Shown here in pieces: positions 33,169 to 42,092 of a stretch of 42,174 nucleotides of DNA. Source of the DNA: Campylobacteraceae bacterium (lineage in GTDB: Bacteria; Campylobacterota; Campylobacteria; Campylobacterales; Sulfurovaceae); NCBI GenBank assembly GCA_027065385.1, contig JAMOOP010000082.1:1-42174 (forward strand). Reading direction: 5' to 3'. Position numbers and translations under genes: made by a program. The notes beneath the pieces are model-generated. The model was not told the DNA's origin. It ran no database searches and worked only from the letters and a program-made list of their open reading frames with translations. The stretch's first letter is position 1. Each line of letters opens with the position of its first letter.

Positions 33169-33927
33169 ATGAAACTAGGTTTTTTAGTTGACCTCAACCT
33201 TTGCATGGGTTGTAAAGGTTGTGAGGTTGCTTGTAAAGTTGAAAATGAAGTGCCACTTAGCTCGTGGCGTTTGCGTGTAAAATATATTGATATTGGAACA
33301 TTCCCTGATACAAGCAGGTCTTTTACACCATTAAGATGTAACCATTGTGAAAATGCACCGTGTGAGAGAATTTGTCCTGTTTCGGCTCTTCATTATCTTG
33401 AAAATGGAATTGTAAATGTGGATAGTAGTAGATGTATTGGTTGTGCTGGTTGTATGATGGCATGTCCTTATGGAGCTATATATATGGACCCTGAGAGTAA
33501 TACAGCTGATAAGTGTACTTATTGTGCGCATAGGGTAGAGAGTGGTATGATGCCAGCTTGTGTTGTAGCTTGTCCTGTTGAAGCTAATATATTTGGTGAT
33601 GTAGAAGATGAAACTAGTCATATATCAAGATATATTATGGAGCATCAAGGAGCAGTTCAGGTTAGAAAACCTGAAAAACATACAAATCCTAAACACTACT
33701 ATGTAGGTGGTGGAAATCAAACTCTTAATCCATTAGCTCATGAGAGGATTGAAGGTTATGGTCTATTTAATAATATTACTCACTTAAAACATGTAGGTGA
33801 CCCAAATCACTCAATTTTAGATAGATTTACTACACCAATTTTTGGACATAAACATCTTGATAATAAAAGTTTTGTAGATATGCCAAATGACAATCATGAG
33901 TCACACGAAGAAGGAGGACACCACTAA
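33169..33927 (+). CDS. Four-cluster [4Fe-4S] ferredoxin subunit of a molybdopterin oxidoreductase (PsrB/DmsB/TtrB type)
   Basis: This electron-transfer subunit of 252 residues has four cysteine groups for four [4Fe-4S] clusters: CMGCKGCEVAC, CNHCENAPCERICP, CIGCAGCMMACP and CTYCAHRVESGMMPACVVACP (in part). It lacks a signal peptide and would be carried across the membrane with the Tat-exported catalytic subunit or sit at the membrane face. An unusual His-rich tail (about the last 20 residues) ends EEGGHH. It begins behind GGAGGAAAC and its stop overlaps the start of the NrfD gene. Order B-C-A is found in ttrBCA of Salmonella; this is not enough to call it TtrB. Confidence 0.9.
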   Translation: MKLGFLVDLNLCMGCKGCEVACKVENEVPLSSWRLRVKYIDIGTFPDTSRSFTPLRCNHCENAPCERICPVSALHYLENGIVNVDSSRCIGCAGCMMACPYGAIYMDPESNTADKCTYCAHRVESGMMPACVVACPVEANIFGDVEDETSHISRYIMEHQGAVQVRKPEKHTNPKHYYVGGGNQTLNPLAHERIEGYGLFNNITHLKHVGDPNHSILDRFTTPIFGHKHLDNKSFVDMPNDNHESHEEGGHH

Positions 33928-34874
33928 TGGAACATTCTGTTATAGAAGCAACTAAAGCTGTTGTAACACTAGATGTTGCACTTCCTGGAATTATCTGGGG
34001 TTGGATGATTACACTTAATATGTGGGCAAAAAGTATAGGTACTGGAGTTATTCTAGTTGGTGCTTTTTTACTATATAGACATAAAAAAGAGGAGTTATCA
34101 GGTCTTAGATGGAAGATGCCTCTTATATCATTTATATTTTTAAATATATTCTTACTATTTACCCTAGTTGACCTTCATCAGCCTTTAAGAATGATAAATA
34201 TATTCTTACACCCACACTGGACTAGTGCAATTACAGTAGGTGCTTGGATGGCTTCACTATTTACAGGACTTATTACAATTATGGCACTTATTAGTTTCTT
34301 TGATGCTCATCCAGATGTAAGAAGACACTGCCCATTAGCTAATAGTTGTAGAAAAATGAGTGGTCTTTATGAGACTATTTTTCCATTTACTGTATTTTTA
34401 GCAATTCCTGTTACACTTTATACTGCTGTTATTATGGCAGAGAGTAGTGCTAGGGAGTTATGGCAAGCACCAACAGAGCTTACTCAAATGTTACTTGCTG
34501 CATTTATGGTAGGAAGTGCATCTTTAATTCTAATATCTGAAAATTGGAGTAAAGAGGCAAAAAGAGATTTAGCTTTAGTTCTAGCAGTTTCTGTATTTTT
34601 CTCATTTCTAATGTATATGGGTGAATATTTCTTCTCATTTAAATCAGCTGAAGCAGAAGCGACATTAGAGTTCGTTCATAGTGGTGGAGAGTATAATGTT
34701 CAATTTTGGTTTGCTATGGTTTTAGGGTATATTATTCCATTCTTTATTGCTATTGGTAATTTAAAAGAGGAGAATAGAACACTAATGAAGTTTGCAGCAC
34801 TTACAGCTCTTATTGGTCTATACCTTGCAAAAGATGTGTGGCTAAAAATTCCACAAATGTTACCGTTAAGTTAA
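33927..34874 (+). CDS. NrfD-family membrane anchor (quinone-linked) of the molybdoenzyme
   Basis: The 315-residue protein has about eight membrane spans and belongs to the NrfD/PsrC family that exchanges electrons with quinones. Segments include ITLNMWAKSIGTGVILVGAF, TLVDLHQPLRMINIFLHPHW, FPFTVFLAIPVTLYTAVIMA and FAMVLGYIIPFFIAIG. It overlaps the ferredoxin gene by one base and precedes the catalytic gene by 11 bases. Together the three genes form a membrane-bound periplasmic oxidoreductase. Energy coupling depends on direction of electron flow, which is not known here. Confidence 0.88.
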   Translation: MEHSVIEATKAVVTLDVALPGIIWGWMITLNMWAKSIGTGVILVGAFLLYRHKKEELSGLRWKMPLISFIFLNIFLLFTLVDLHQPLRMINIFLHPHWTSAITVGAWMASLFTGLITIMALISFFDAHPDVRRHCPLANSCRKMSGLYETIFPFTVFLAIPVTLYTAVIMAESSARELWQAPTELTQMLLAAFMVGSASLILISENWSKEAKRDLALVLAVSVFFSFLMYMGEYFFSFKSAEAEATLEFVHSGGEYNVQFWFAMVLGYIIPFFIAIGNLKEENRTLMKFAALTALIGLYLAKDVWLKIPQMLPLS

Positions 34875-34885
34875 GGAGATAAAAT

Positions 34886-37800
34886 ATGGTTAAGAAAATG
34901 AATAAAGAACAATCTTCTTTCTTTGAGAGTAGAAGAATATTTTTAAAAGGAACTGCATACACCGTTGGTGGTGCTGTTGTGGCAAAGGGGGTATTTTCTA
35001 CAGTTGTAGATACTCCAGCTTTTGCAGAAGATAGTAAATTTACAGCAACACCAGAGAGTCTATCTTTCTACCCACCATTTGAAGAGTGGGATAACTTTAC
35101 CGAACTTGATGGTCAAGATTGGAAAAGAGGAGGTGTAAGTAGAAATGGTGTAGAGAGTGAAGAGAACCCTAATGGAATTAAAGCTGTTGATTATATGCTA
35201 GTTCCAACTGCTTGTTCTAACTGTGAAGCATCTTGTGGACTTACAGCATGGGTTGATATTACAGAGTATAAAAAGAGTAAAAATCCAAAAGACCTTATGG
35301 TTAGAAAATATATGGGTAACCCACTTCATTCAGGAAGTAGAGGTAGAAACTGTGCTAAAGGTTACGCTGCACAATCACAAATGTATGACCCAGATAGAAT
35401 TCCATTTCCATTAAGAAGAGCACCTGGAAGTAAAAGAGGTGAAGGTAAATGGATAAGAAGTAGCTGGGACGATGCTATGAAAGAGATTGGTACAAAGGTA
35501 GCTTCACTTCTTAAAAAGGGTGATGAGGTATCTAAAAAGATGTTTATGTACCAAGTTGGACGACCAAATGAGAATGGATTTGGACCTAGAGTTCCTCAAT
35601 CATTGGGTGTTGATGGTTGGAACTCTCACACTAATATTTGTTCAGCAGGTGCTAGAGAGGGAACAATTCAGTGGACAAATGATGATAGAAACTCACCAGA
35701 TTGGTCTAATGCTAAACTTATCTTCTTACAATCTTCTCACGCAGCAGATGCTGGTCACTACTTCCAACAAGCAGCGGGAAGAATAGCTGAAGCTAGAAAA
35801 AAAGGTGCTAAACTTGTAGTTATGGACCCAAGATTATCAAATTCAGCTGGTATGGCAGACCTTTGGGTTCCATGTTGGCCTGGTACTGAAACAGCTCTAT
35901 ATCTATATCTTGCTAATAGAGTTTTAAATGAAAAAGGTATTAATGGAGAGGATTTAGTTAATCACAATTTTGTAAAAAATTGGGTAAACTGGGATAAACT
36001 TATGAGCAAAAAAGAGTATCTAGCTCTTTTAGTTGAAAAAGGTTATATCAAAGAGGTTCCACAAGGTGACACTTACGAAGATTTCATTAAGATGATTTCT
36101 GAAATGTACTCTCCTTATACACTTGAATTCGTAACAAAAGAGTGTAGAATTGAGGCTAGAACTGTAGAGAAACTTTATGATATGTTTATTGATGCAGGTG
36201 CTAGAGTAGCTACTTATATATGGAGAGCTGGACCTATTGCACATAGAGGTGGTTGGATGATAGCTAGAGCTGGTTTCTTACCTCTAGTTCTTCGTGGTGC
36301 AATGGCAGGAGACAAAGGTGGCGTTGGTCTTCATCACTGGCATGTAATCTCTGTTAATGGAAAAGGTCAATCTGCTACAGTTTCAGGTGAAAAGCCTAAA
36401 AAAGTTGATGTTTGGAATGAGTTAGCTTGGCCACCAGAGTATCCATTAAGCGCTTATGAGATGAGTTTCTTACTTCCTCACTTACTTCTTGATGATGAGT
36501 GGAGAGATAAGTGGAAAGCAAAAGGTCTTCAAGTTCCTGATAAGTTAGGTGTATATGTACCTAGAATTTATAACCCAGTATGGATTAACCCTGATGGCTT
36601 TAGATGGATAGAGGCTCTAAAAAGAGAAGATAAAGTAGAACTTAGCTTTAACCTATCTCCAACATGGTCAGAGACTAACTGGTATTGTGACTATGTACTT
36701 CCTGTAGGACTTGCAGGTGAGAGACATGACCAACACTCGGAAGCTACAGAACCTAAAAGATGGTTAAGCTTTAGACAACCAGCATTAAGAGTGGCATTAG
36801 AAAAAATGGGTTGGAAGCCTAAACACCCTGCAAGAGGAACACTTGAAGCTCACATGGCAGCAGGTCTTGGTGAAGTTTGGGAAGAGGTTGAATTTTGGTC
36901 TAACTTAATGGTTGAATATGTTGACCCTGATGGAAGTTTAGGTGTTAAAAAGTATTGGGCATCAAAAACAGACCCAACTAGAGCATGTACTATTGCAGAG
37001 TGGTATCAAGCAGCGTTTGATAATTTGCCAAATCTTAGAAAAACAGCTAAAGCTAAATATCCTAACTCTAAATATCCTAATTATGAGTTAATGAGAGATA
37101 TGGGTACATGGTTAGAAGAGGATAATATCTATAGACCTCAAGAGAGACCACTTAAAAAAGAGGGTGATAACTATATAGCACATGGTCATAAATACCCAAT
37201 TAGTGAAGTTAAAAAAGATGAGTTTGGTACTTTAATGGTTGAACACAATGGTAAAGAAAAAGCTATTGGTGTAGAGATTGATGGTGAGATTATGGACGGT
37301 TTTCATACATTAAGTAAAAAACTAGAGTTCTTCTCGGAGTGGTTTGCAGAGTGGAAATGGCCTGAATATGCTGTACCAATTTACCCAACAAATAAAGCTC
37401 AAAGAGAGAAGATGATACATCTAGTTTCTCAAGTTCACCATGACTATATGACAAAAGAGAATGAGTTTGCACTAAATACTGTATTTAGACTGCCATATAA
37501 TATTCATACTCGTTCAGTTAACTCTAAACATCTTATGGAGATAAGTCAAAACCATAATCCAGTTTGGATACATACAACTGATGCTAAACGGTTAAATATT
37601 AAACAGGGTGATGCAATAAAAGTTACTATAACAGATACTCTTTCAGGTTTAGAGAGTGGATATTATATTGCTATGGCAGTTCCAACTGAAGCTACAATGC
37701 CTGGAGTTCTTGCAAACTCTCACCATGCAGGTAGATGGAAACTTAAAAATGCTGTTGAAATACCTGGATTTAACCATAAGTTAGGTGTAATGGGACTTGG

Positions 37801-38227
37801 TGCGCCACTTTATAATATGACAATGGACGGTAAAATTGGTACTCTTAAACCAAAACAGGGAATTGATGCAGGAATGATGGCAAGAGCTGACACTTGGCAG
37901 TTTAAAGAGTTCAATAAAGACCTTGATAATATTTGGTGGGACGGACTTAGTGGTTCATGGCAAAATGCAGTTGCCGCTCCACACCCAGACCCAATTGCAG
38001 GAAACCACGCTTGGCATCAAAAAGTAACTATTGAGTTAGCAAGTGAAGGAGATGTAATTGGTGATATTTATGTAAATTATGAAAATAATATGAAAGTATA
38101 TAAAGAGTGGAGAGATAAACTAACAAGACCTCTTCAAGCTGGAGATACATTAAGAAGACCTCAACACATGAAAAGAACAGGACCTGCTATTTCAGATAAG
38201 GGTTACTCTGTTACTATTAAAGAATAG
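34886..38227 (+). CDS. Tat-exported molybdopterin oxidoreductase catalytic subunit (PsrA/PhsA/TtrA-like superfamily)
   Basis: The 1113-residue protein starts with a Tat signal (SRRIFLKGTAYTVGGAVVAKG with R16 R17, probable cut after AFA at 47). The [4Fe-4S] cluster ligands are CSNCEASC (C110, C113, C117) and NCAKGY (C156). The segment THTNICSAGAREG-like, with C252, suggests Cys as the molybdenum ligand, as in polysulfide, thiosulfate and tetrathionate reductases. The rest has the four-domain bis-MGD fold (WRAGPIAHRGGW, GAMAGDKGGVGLHH, HDQHSEATEPKRWL) with a C-terminal cofactor domain. It is much larger than formate dehydrogenase or PsrA (about 760). The substrate cannot be read from sequence: polysulfide, tetrathionate, thiosulfate, sulfite or arsenic compounds remain possible. 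Start at ATG 34886 has AAGGAG upstream. Confidence 0.85.
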   Translation: MVKKMNKEQSSFFESRRIFLKGTAYTVGGAVVAKGVFSTVVDTPAFAEDSKFTATPESLSFYPPFEEWDNFTELDGQDWKRGGVSRNGVESEENPNGIKAVDYMLVPTACSNCEASCGLTAWVDITEYKKSKNPKDLMVRKYMGNPLHSGSRGRNCAKGYAAQSQMYDPDRIPFPLRRAPGSKRGEGKWIRSSWDDAMKEIGTKVASLLKKGDEVSKKMFMYQVGRPNENGFGPRVPQSLGVDGWNSHTNICSAGAREGTIQWTNDDRNSPDWSNAKLIFLQSSHAADAGHYFQQAAGRIAEARKKGAKLVVMDPRLSNSAGMADLWVPCWPGTETALYLYLANRVLNEKGINGEDLVNHNFVKNWVNWDKLMSKKEYLALLVEKGYIKEVPQGDTYEDFIKMISEMYSPYTLEFVTKECRIEARTVEKLYDMFIDAGARVATYIWRAGPIAHRGGWMIARAGFLPLVLRGAMAGDKGGVGLHHWHVISVNGKGQSATVSGEKPKKVDVWNELAWPPEYPLSAYEMSFLLPHLLLDDEWRDKWKAKGLQVPDKLGVYVPRIYNPVWINPDGFRWIEALKREDKVELSFNLSPTWSETNWYCDYVLPVGLAGERHDQHSEATEPKRWLSFRQPALRVALEKMGWKPKHPARGTLEAHMAAGLGEVWEEVEFWSNLMVEYVDPDGSLGVKKYWASKTDPTRACTIAEWYQAAFDNLPNLRKTAKAKYPNSKYPNYELMRDMGTWLEEDNIYRPQERPLKKEGDNYIAHGHKYPISEVKKDEFGTLMVEHNGKEKAIGVEIDGEIMDGFHTLSKKLEFFSEWFAEWKWPEYAVPIYPTNKAQREKMIHLVSQVHHDYMTKENEFALNTVFRLPYNIHTRSVNSKHLMEISQNHNPVWIHTTDAKRLNIKQGDAIKVTITDTLSGLESGYYIAMAVPTEATMPGVLANSHHAGRWKLKNAVEIPGFNHKLGVMGLGAPLYNMTMDGKIGTLKPKQGIDAGMMARADTWQFKEFNKDLDNIWWDGLSGSWQNAVAAPHPDPIAGNHAWHQKVTIELASEGDVIGDIYVNYENNMKVYKEWRDKLTRPLQAGDTLRRPQHMKRTGPAISDKGYSVTIKE

Positions 38228-38236
38228 TCTCCTCTA

Positions 38237-38260
38237 TTTGTGGGCATTTTTGCCCACAAA
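38237..38260. terminator. Perfect 10-bp terminator hairpin after the molybdoenzyme operon
   Basis: TTTGTGGGCA (38237-38246) and TGCCCACAAA (38251-38260) pair perfectly around TTTT. It has the most GC-rich stem seen between genes in the window and stands 10 bases after the catalytic subunit gene. The T-run begins 10 bases after the stem rather than at once. Confidence 0.75.
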
Positions 38261-38360
38261 AACCTCCCATTTTTTTAAATCATAAACTTTTTTAATATTT
38301 GTTACCAATTTGTTATAACTTTGTAATAGAATATCTGCATTAAAATATAAAGGGGATTGT

Positions 38361-39896
38361 ATGAACAATCTAATCAAGGTTATATTGGGTGCTGGGTTTG
38401 CTACAGCAGTAGCATATTTTGTGCATAGCTCATTTGGAAATCTGCCACATATAGAGTTTTTAATGATAGCTGGAGTATTTGGGGCTTATATGGCTATGAA
38501 TATTGGTGCTAATGATGTGGCAAATAATGTAGGACCTGCTGTTGGTTCTGGAGCTATAACTATTGGTGGGGCAATATTAATTGCATCTATATTTGAAGCA
38601 AGTGGTGCTTTAATTGCAGGTGGTGATGTTGTAAGTACTATTAAAAAAGGTATTATTGACCCAGTTGCTTTTTCAGGTGACCCTATGATGTTTGTGTATG
38701 CAATGGCAGCGGCTCTACTTTCTGCTGCTTTATGGTTAAATCTTGCTACTTGGCTTAAAGCTCCAGTCTCTACTACTCACTCTATTGTTGGTGGTGTTAT
38801 GGGTGCTGGTATTGCTGCTGGTGGATTTGCTATTGTATCTTGGGGAACTATGGGTAAGATTGTAGCATCTTGGATTATTTCTCCTTTGCTTGGTGGATTA
38901 ATTGCTGCTGGATTTCTTTATATTATAAAATCAGAAATTTTACATAAAGAGAATAGATTAGAGTCTGCTAAAAAAGTAGTTCCTATTTTAGTATCTATTA
39001 TGGCAATGGCATTTATTACATATTTAACTATTAAAGGGTTAAAACATATTTGGGGAGATATTTTAAATATATTACCATTTTTACCAGAGAGTAAAAAACC
39101 TTCAATTGGTGTAGCTCTTCTATTTGGTGCAATAGGTGCTGTTATTACTTATATTCTTATTAAACCTAGAATTAGTAAAAAGGTAGAGTCTCTTAAAAAT
39201 GATAGAGTAGCAATTAATACACTATTTACTATACCTCTTATCTTTGCAGCTGCAATGTTAAGTTTTGCTCATGGAGCTAATGATGTGGCAAATGCTGTAG
39301 GACCTTTAGCTGCTATTTATGATGCTATAGCTCATACTACTATATCTGCAAAAGCTTCTATTCCCTTATGGGTAATGGTTGTAGGTGGTTTAGGTATATC
39401 TGTAGGTCTTGCACTATTTGGACCTAGACTTATTAAAACAGTTGGAAGTGAGATTACAGAGTTAGACCAAATGAGAGCATTTTCAATTATGATGGCAGCA
39501 GCCATTACTGTTGTAATTGCATCTCAATTAGGTCTTCCTGTATCTTCAACTCATATTGCAGTTGGTGGTGTATTTGGTGTTGGTTTCCTTAGAGAGTGGT
39601 TAGATAGAAAAGGAACAAATGAAAAGCATCAAGAGTTAAATGCACAACTTGCTATTGTAGATAAAGTTAAAAATGATTTAGCAAATGTAGGAGATAACTA
39701 TAAAAGAAAAGTTGAACTTATGGAGCAACTAAAAATAGAGAAAAAGAGTGCTAAAAAGATAAAAAAAGAGCTTAGAGAAAATTATGTAAAAAGAGGTATG
39801 GTTAAAAAGATTATTTTAGCATGGATTATTACAGTACCAGTAGCAGCTATGCTTTCAGCTTTTGTTTTCTATATTTTAAAAGGTATGGGTGTTTAG
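38361..39896 (+). CDS. pit: PiT-family inorganic phosphate transporter
   Basis: The 511-residue membrane protein carries the two duplicated PiT (PHO4) signature regions: MAMNIGANDVANNVGPAVGS near the start and SFAHGANDVANAVGPLAAIY in the second half, with LKAPVSTTHSIVGGVMGAG and LGLPVSSTHIAVGGVFGVG. It has about 10-11 membrane spans and a cytoplasmic charged loop near residues 425-475. Such carriers move phosphate (or metal-phosphate) with protons or sodium. The gene is alone between terminator and ffh. AAGGGG precedes the start. Confidence 0.94.
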   Translation: MNNLIKVILGAGFATAVAYFVHSSFGNLPHIEFLMIAGVFGAYMAMNIGANDVANNVGPAVGSGAITIGGAILIASIFEASGALIAGGDVVSTIKKGIIDPVAFSGDPMMFVYAMAAALLSAALWLNLATWLKAPVSTTHSIVGGVMGAGIAAGGFAIVSWGTMGKIVASWIISPLLGGLIAAGFLYIIKSEILHKENRLESAKKVVPILVSIMAMAFITYLTIKGLKHIWGDILNILPFLPESKKPSIGVALLFGAIGAVITYILIKPRISKKVESLKNDRVAINTLFTIPLIFAAAMLSFAHGANDVANAVGPLAAIYDAIAHTTISAKASIPLWVMVVGGLGISVGLALFGPRLIKTVGSEITELDQMRAFSIMMAAAITVVIASQLGLPVSSTHIAVGGVFGVGFLREWLDRKGTNEKHQELNAQLAIVDKVKNDLANVGDNYKRKVELMEQLKIEKKSAKKIKKELRENYVKRGMVKKIILAWIITVPVAAMLSAFVFYILKGMGV

Positions 39897-39916
39897 CAGT
39901 AGTTTTATTATCAATT

Positions 39917-39925
39917 TGATATAAT
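39917..39925 (+). promoter_or_regulatory. Extended -10 promoter (TGATATAAT) for ffh
   Basis: TGATATAAT at 39917-39925 followed by CTC lies 29 bases before the ATG of ffh. The same string lies before hisH at 24341-24349. Confidence 0.65.
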
Positions 39926-39954
39926 CTCGACAATATAATAAAGAGAGGGTATAT

Positions 39955-41298
39955 ATGTTTGATACATTAACTAGTAGTTTTAAAGGTGCTATAGATAAAA
40001 TTCGTTTTTATGATGATGCAAAAGCACTTAAAAAGGCTATAACAGAACTTAAGAAATCACTTCTTAAGGCTGATGTTCACCATAAAGTTGTAAAAGAGCT
40101 TTTAAGTGTTGTAGAAAAAGAGACAAAAGATAAAGGGATTGGAAAAGAGAACTTTTTAAAAGCTCTTCAATCTCATTTAGAAAAGATATTAACGGCAAAA
40201 GGAAACCAAGGTTTTGTTTTTGCCTCTAAACCACCAACCATTGTTTTAATGATAGGACTTCAAGGTTCAGGAAAAACAACAACTACAGGTAAATTAGCCT
40301 ATTTTTTAAAAGAGCAGAAAAAGAAAAAAGTTATGGTTGTAGCAGGAGACCTTCAAAGACTCGCTGCTGTGGAACAACTAAGACAAATAACTTCACAAAT
40401 AGATGTAACTCTAATTGCAGATGAAAACTCAACTCCAGAAAAAATTGTGAAAGAGGCAATTAAAAAAGCTAAAAAAGAGCTTTATGATGTTGTTTTAATA
40501 GATACAGCAGGACGACTTGCTATAGATAATGAGTTAATGGACGAATTAGCCAATATTAAAAAAGTAGCAAATCCTGATGAACTATTTTATGTAGCTGATG
40601 CAATGACTGGTATGGATGCTGTTAGAACGGCTCAGACTTTTAAAGATAAAGTTGGAATAACAGGTGTAGTTTTAAGTAAATATGATGGTGACTCAAAAGG
40701 TGGAGTAGCACTTGGAATTGCTCATCAAGTTGGAGTTCCTCTTAGATTTATAGGTGCAGGTGAGAAAATACCTGATTTAGAGCAGTTTATACCTGATAGA
40801 ATTGTATCTCGTTTAATGGGTGGAGGAGATTTAGAGTCTTTAGCAGAAAAAACAGCCAATATTATAGATGAAAAAAAGGCGAAACAGTTAACCAAAAAAA
40901 TCAAGAAGGGTAAATTTAACTTTAATGACTTTTTAGAGCAGATGGAGTCTATGAAAAAGCTAGGAAGCATGAAATCTATTATGGGTATGATACCTGGTAT
41001 GAGTGGAATGGCTAAACAGCTAGGTGATATGGATTTAGAAAACTCATCAGAGATTAAAATGATAAAAGCTATGATAAACTCTATGACAAAAAAAGAGAGA
41101 GAAAACCCAGAACTTTTAAATAATACAAGAAAAAGAAGATTAGCAAAAGGTGCAGGATTAAGTCAAATGCAGGTTAACCGTGTCTTAAAGCAGTTTAAAA
41201 ATGCAGGTAAAATGGCAAAACAGCTTTCAGGAAAAGGTGGAATGAGACAGATGCAAGATATGATGAAACAGATGCAAGGTGGAGGAATTCCTAGATAG
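39955..41298 (+). CDS. ffh: Signal recognition particle GTPase Ffh (SRP54)
   Basis: Ffh binds signal sequences of nascent membrane proteins and targets ribosomes to FtsY. The 447-residue protein has the N domain (LKKSLLKADVHHKVVKELL), the G domain with GLQGSGKTTTTGKLA, DTAGRLAIDN, TGVVLSKYDGDSKGGVALG, and the Met-rich M domain (MESMKKLGSMKSIMGMIPGM and GKGGMRQMQDMMKQMQGGG). It is full length. Beyond its stop only 12 bases separate it from a transposase fragment, so a downstream gene (rpsP is common there) has been displaced or lies beyond the elements. Confidence 0.97.
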   Translation: MFDTLTSSFKGAIDKIRFYDDAKALKKAITELKKSLLKADVHHKVVKELLSVVEKETKDKGIGKENFLKALQSHLEKILTAKGNQGFVFASKPPTIVLMIGLQGSGKTTTTGKLAYFLKEQKKKKVMVVAGDLQRLAAVEQLRQITSQIDVTLIADENSTPEKIVKEAIKKAKKELYDVVLIDTAGRLAIDNELMDELANIKKVANPDELFYVADAMTGMDAVRTAQTFKDKVGITGVVLSKYDGDSKGGVALGIAHQVGVPLRFIGAGEKIPDLEQFIPDRIVSRLMGGGDLESLAEKTANIIDEKKAKQLTKKIKKGKFNFNDFLEQMESMKKLGSMKSIMGMIPGMSGMAKQLGDMDLENSSEIKMIKAMINSMTKKERENPELLNNTRKRRLAKGAGLSQMQVNRVLKQFKNAGKMAKQLSGKGGMRQMQDMMKQMQGGGIPR

Positions 41299-41309
41299 GT
41301 TTTAAAATA

Positions 41310-41534
41310 GGGTGTCTTTTCGGTATTAATGTAGGTCGGAAAAAGCTTAAAACAGCAATGGAGTATATTGATATTAAAGCCCTATATCCTAAGCATAAGA
41401 CGACTCAGGCATATAAGGAACACTACAAATATAAGTACCTATTAAAAGAGTTTAAAAATGATAAAAATCAAGTCATTATTAATACTCCAAACAGAGTATG
41501 GAGTACCGATATTACCTATATAAAACTTCAGTAG
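41310..41534 (+). pseudogene. Fragment of IS3-family transposase OrfB, cut at both ends
   Basis: An open frame ending at TAG 41532-41534 contains GINVGRKKLKTAMEY, YPKHKTTQAYKEHYKYKYLL and TPNRVWSTDITYIKL. This is the middle of IS3 OrfB: the HTH_21 end and the first Asp of the DDE triad in STDITYI. The protein should continue for about 150 residues; it stops because an IS4-type element is inserted after codon KL near 41529. The left boundary is around 41320, close behind ffh, and the codons before it show no match. It has no orfA and cannot be active. Confidence 0.8.
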
Positions 41535-42092
41535 TCGTCATTTTTTAAAATCCTTAAATTCCATCCTCTCAAAAACAAAAACTAATTCATCTCTTTTGGT
41601 CTTTAAATTTAAAAATATTTCAGATAAATATTCTAATCCATAAAGAAAAATTGTCATAGCTTTACGCCCATATTTTAGGGTTTTAATAGGCTTTTCATCA
41701 TTCAACCACTCTCCGAGATTATGAGCCCAAACAAAGGCTAAACTAAGTATTGCAATCAGAGAATCTATCTTCTCATTTGCTGACATATGGGTCTCTTCAA
41801 GATTAAAACCTCTTTTTTTAAAAGCAGAAAAAAGCATCTCAATTTCCCACCGTTTTTTATAGTAACCAAGAGCCATTTCTTGTTTGATATTTCTAGCTAA
41901 TATTAGATATTCATCTTTAAGTCTTAAAGCAATAATTGATAATCCCTTATAACCATAAACTCTCTTTTTTGTTTTGTAAAATGTATGTTCACCTATTTTT
42001 AAATTAGCAAATAGAGAATCTATTCTCAGACTTCCTTTACCAACTTTTAACCTGAATTCGATAAAAATTAAATTAATATAAGTCCCATACAA
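41529..42092 (-). mobile_element. IS4-family element, 3' part of transposase
   Basis: The minus-strand frame (41538-42092) encodes 184 residues with the C-terminal half of an IS4 transposase: FRLKVGKGSLRIDSLFANLK, YGYKGLSIIALRL, and YKKRWEIEMLFSAFKKRGFN, which holds the Y-x2-R-x3-E-x6-K signature with the catalytic Glu. The N-terminal half with two catalytic Asp is not readable upstream: the same frame has a stop just before 42092, and other frames show unrelated peptides, so there is a frameshift or deletion, or the break lies outside the window. The element end is likely CAGTAGTCGTC at 41529, directly at the cut IS3 fragment. Confidence 0.72.

Noticed and set aside
35223-35786. Plus-strand frames within the molybdoenzyme catalytic gene
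   Set aside because: They are out-of-frame reads of a gene with strong motifs in its own frame; no start signals.
33169-38227. Naming the operon ttrBCA, psrBCA or soeBCA
   Set aside because: Gene order and cofactor motifs are compatible with several families. The catalytic sequence is not close enough by eye to any of them to assign a substrate.
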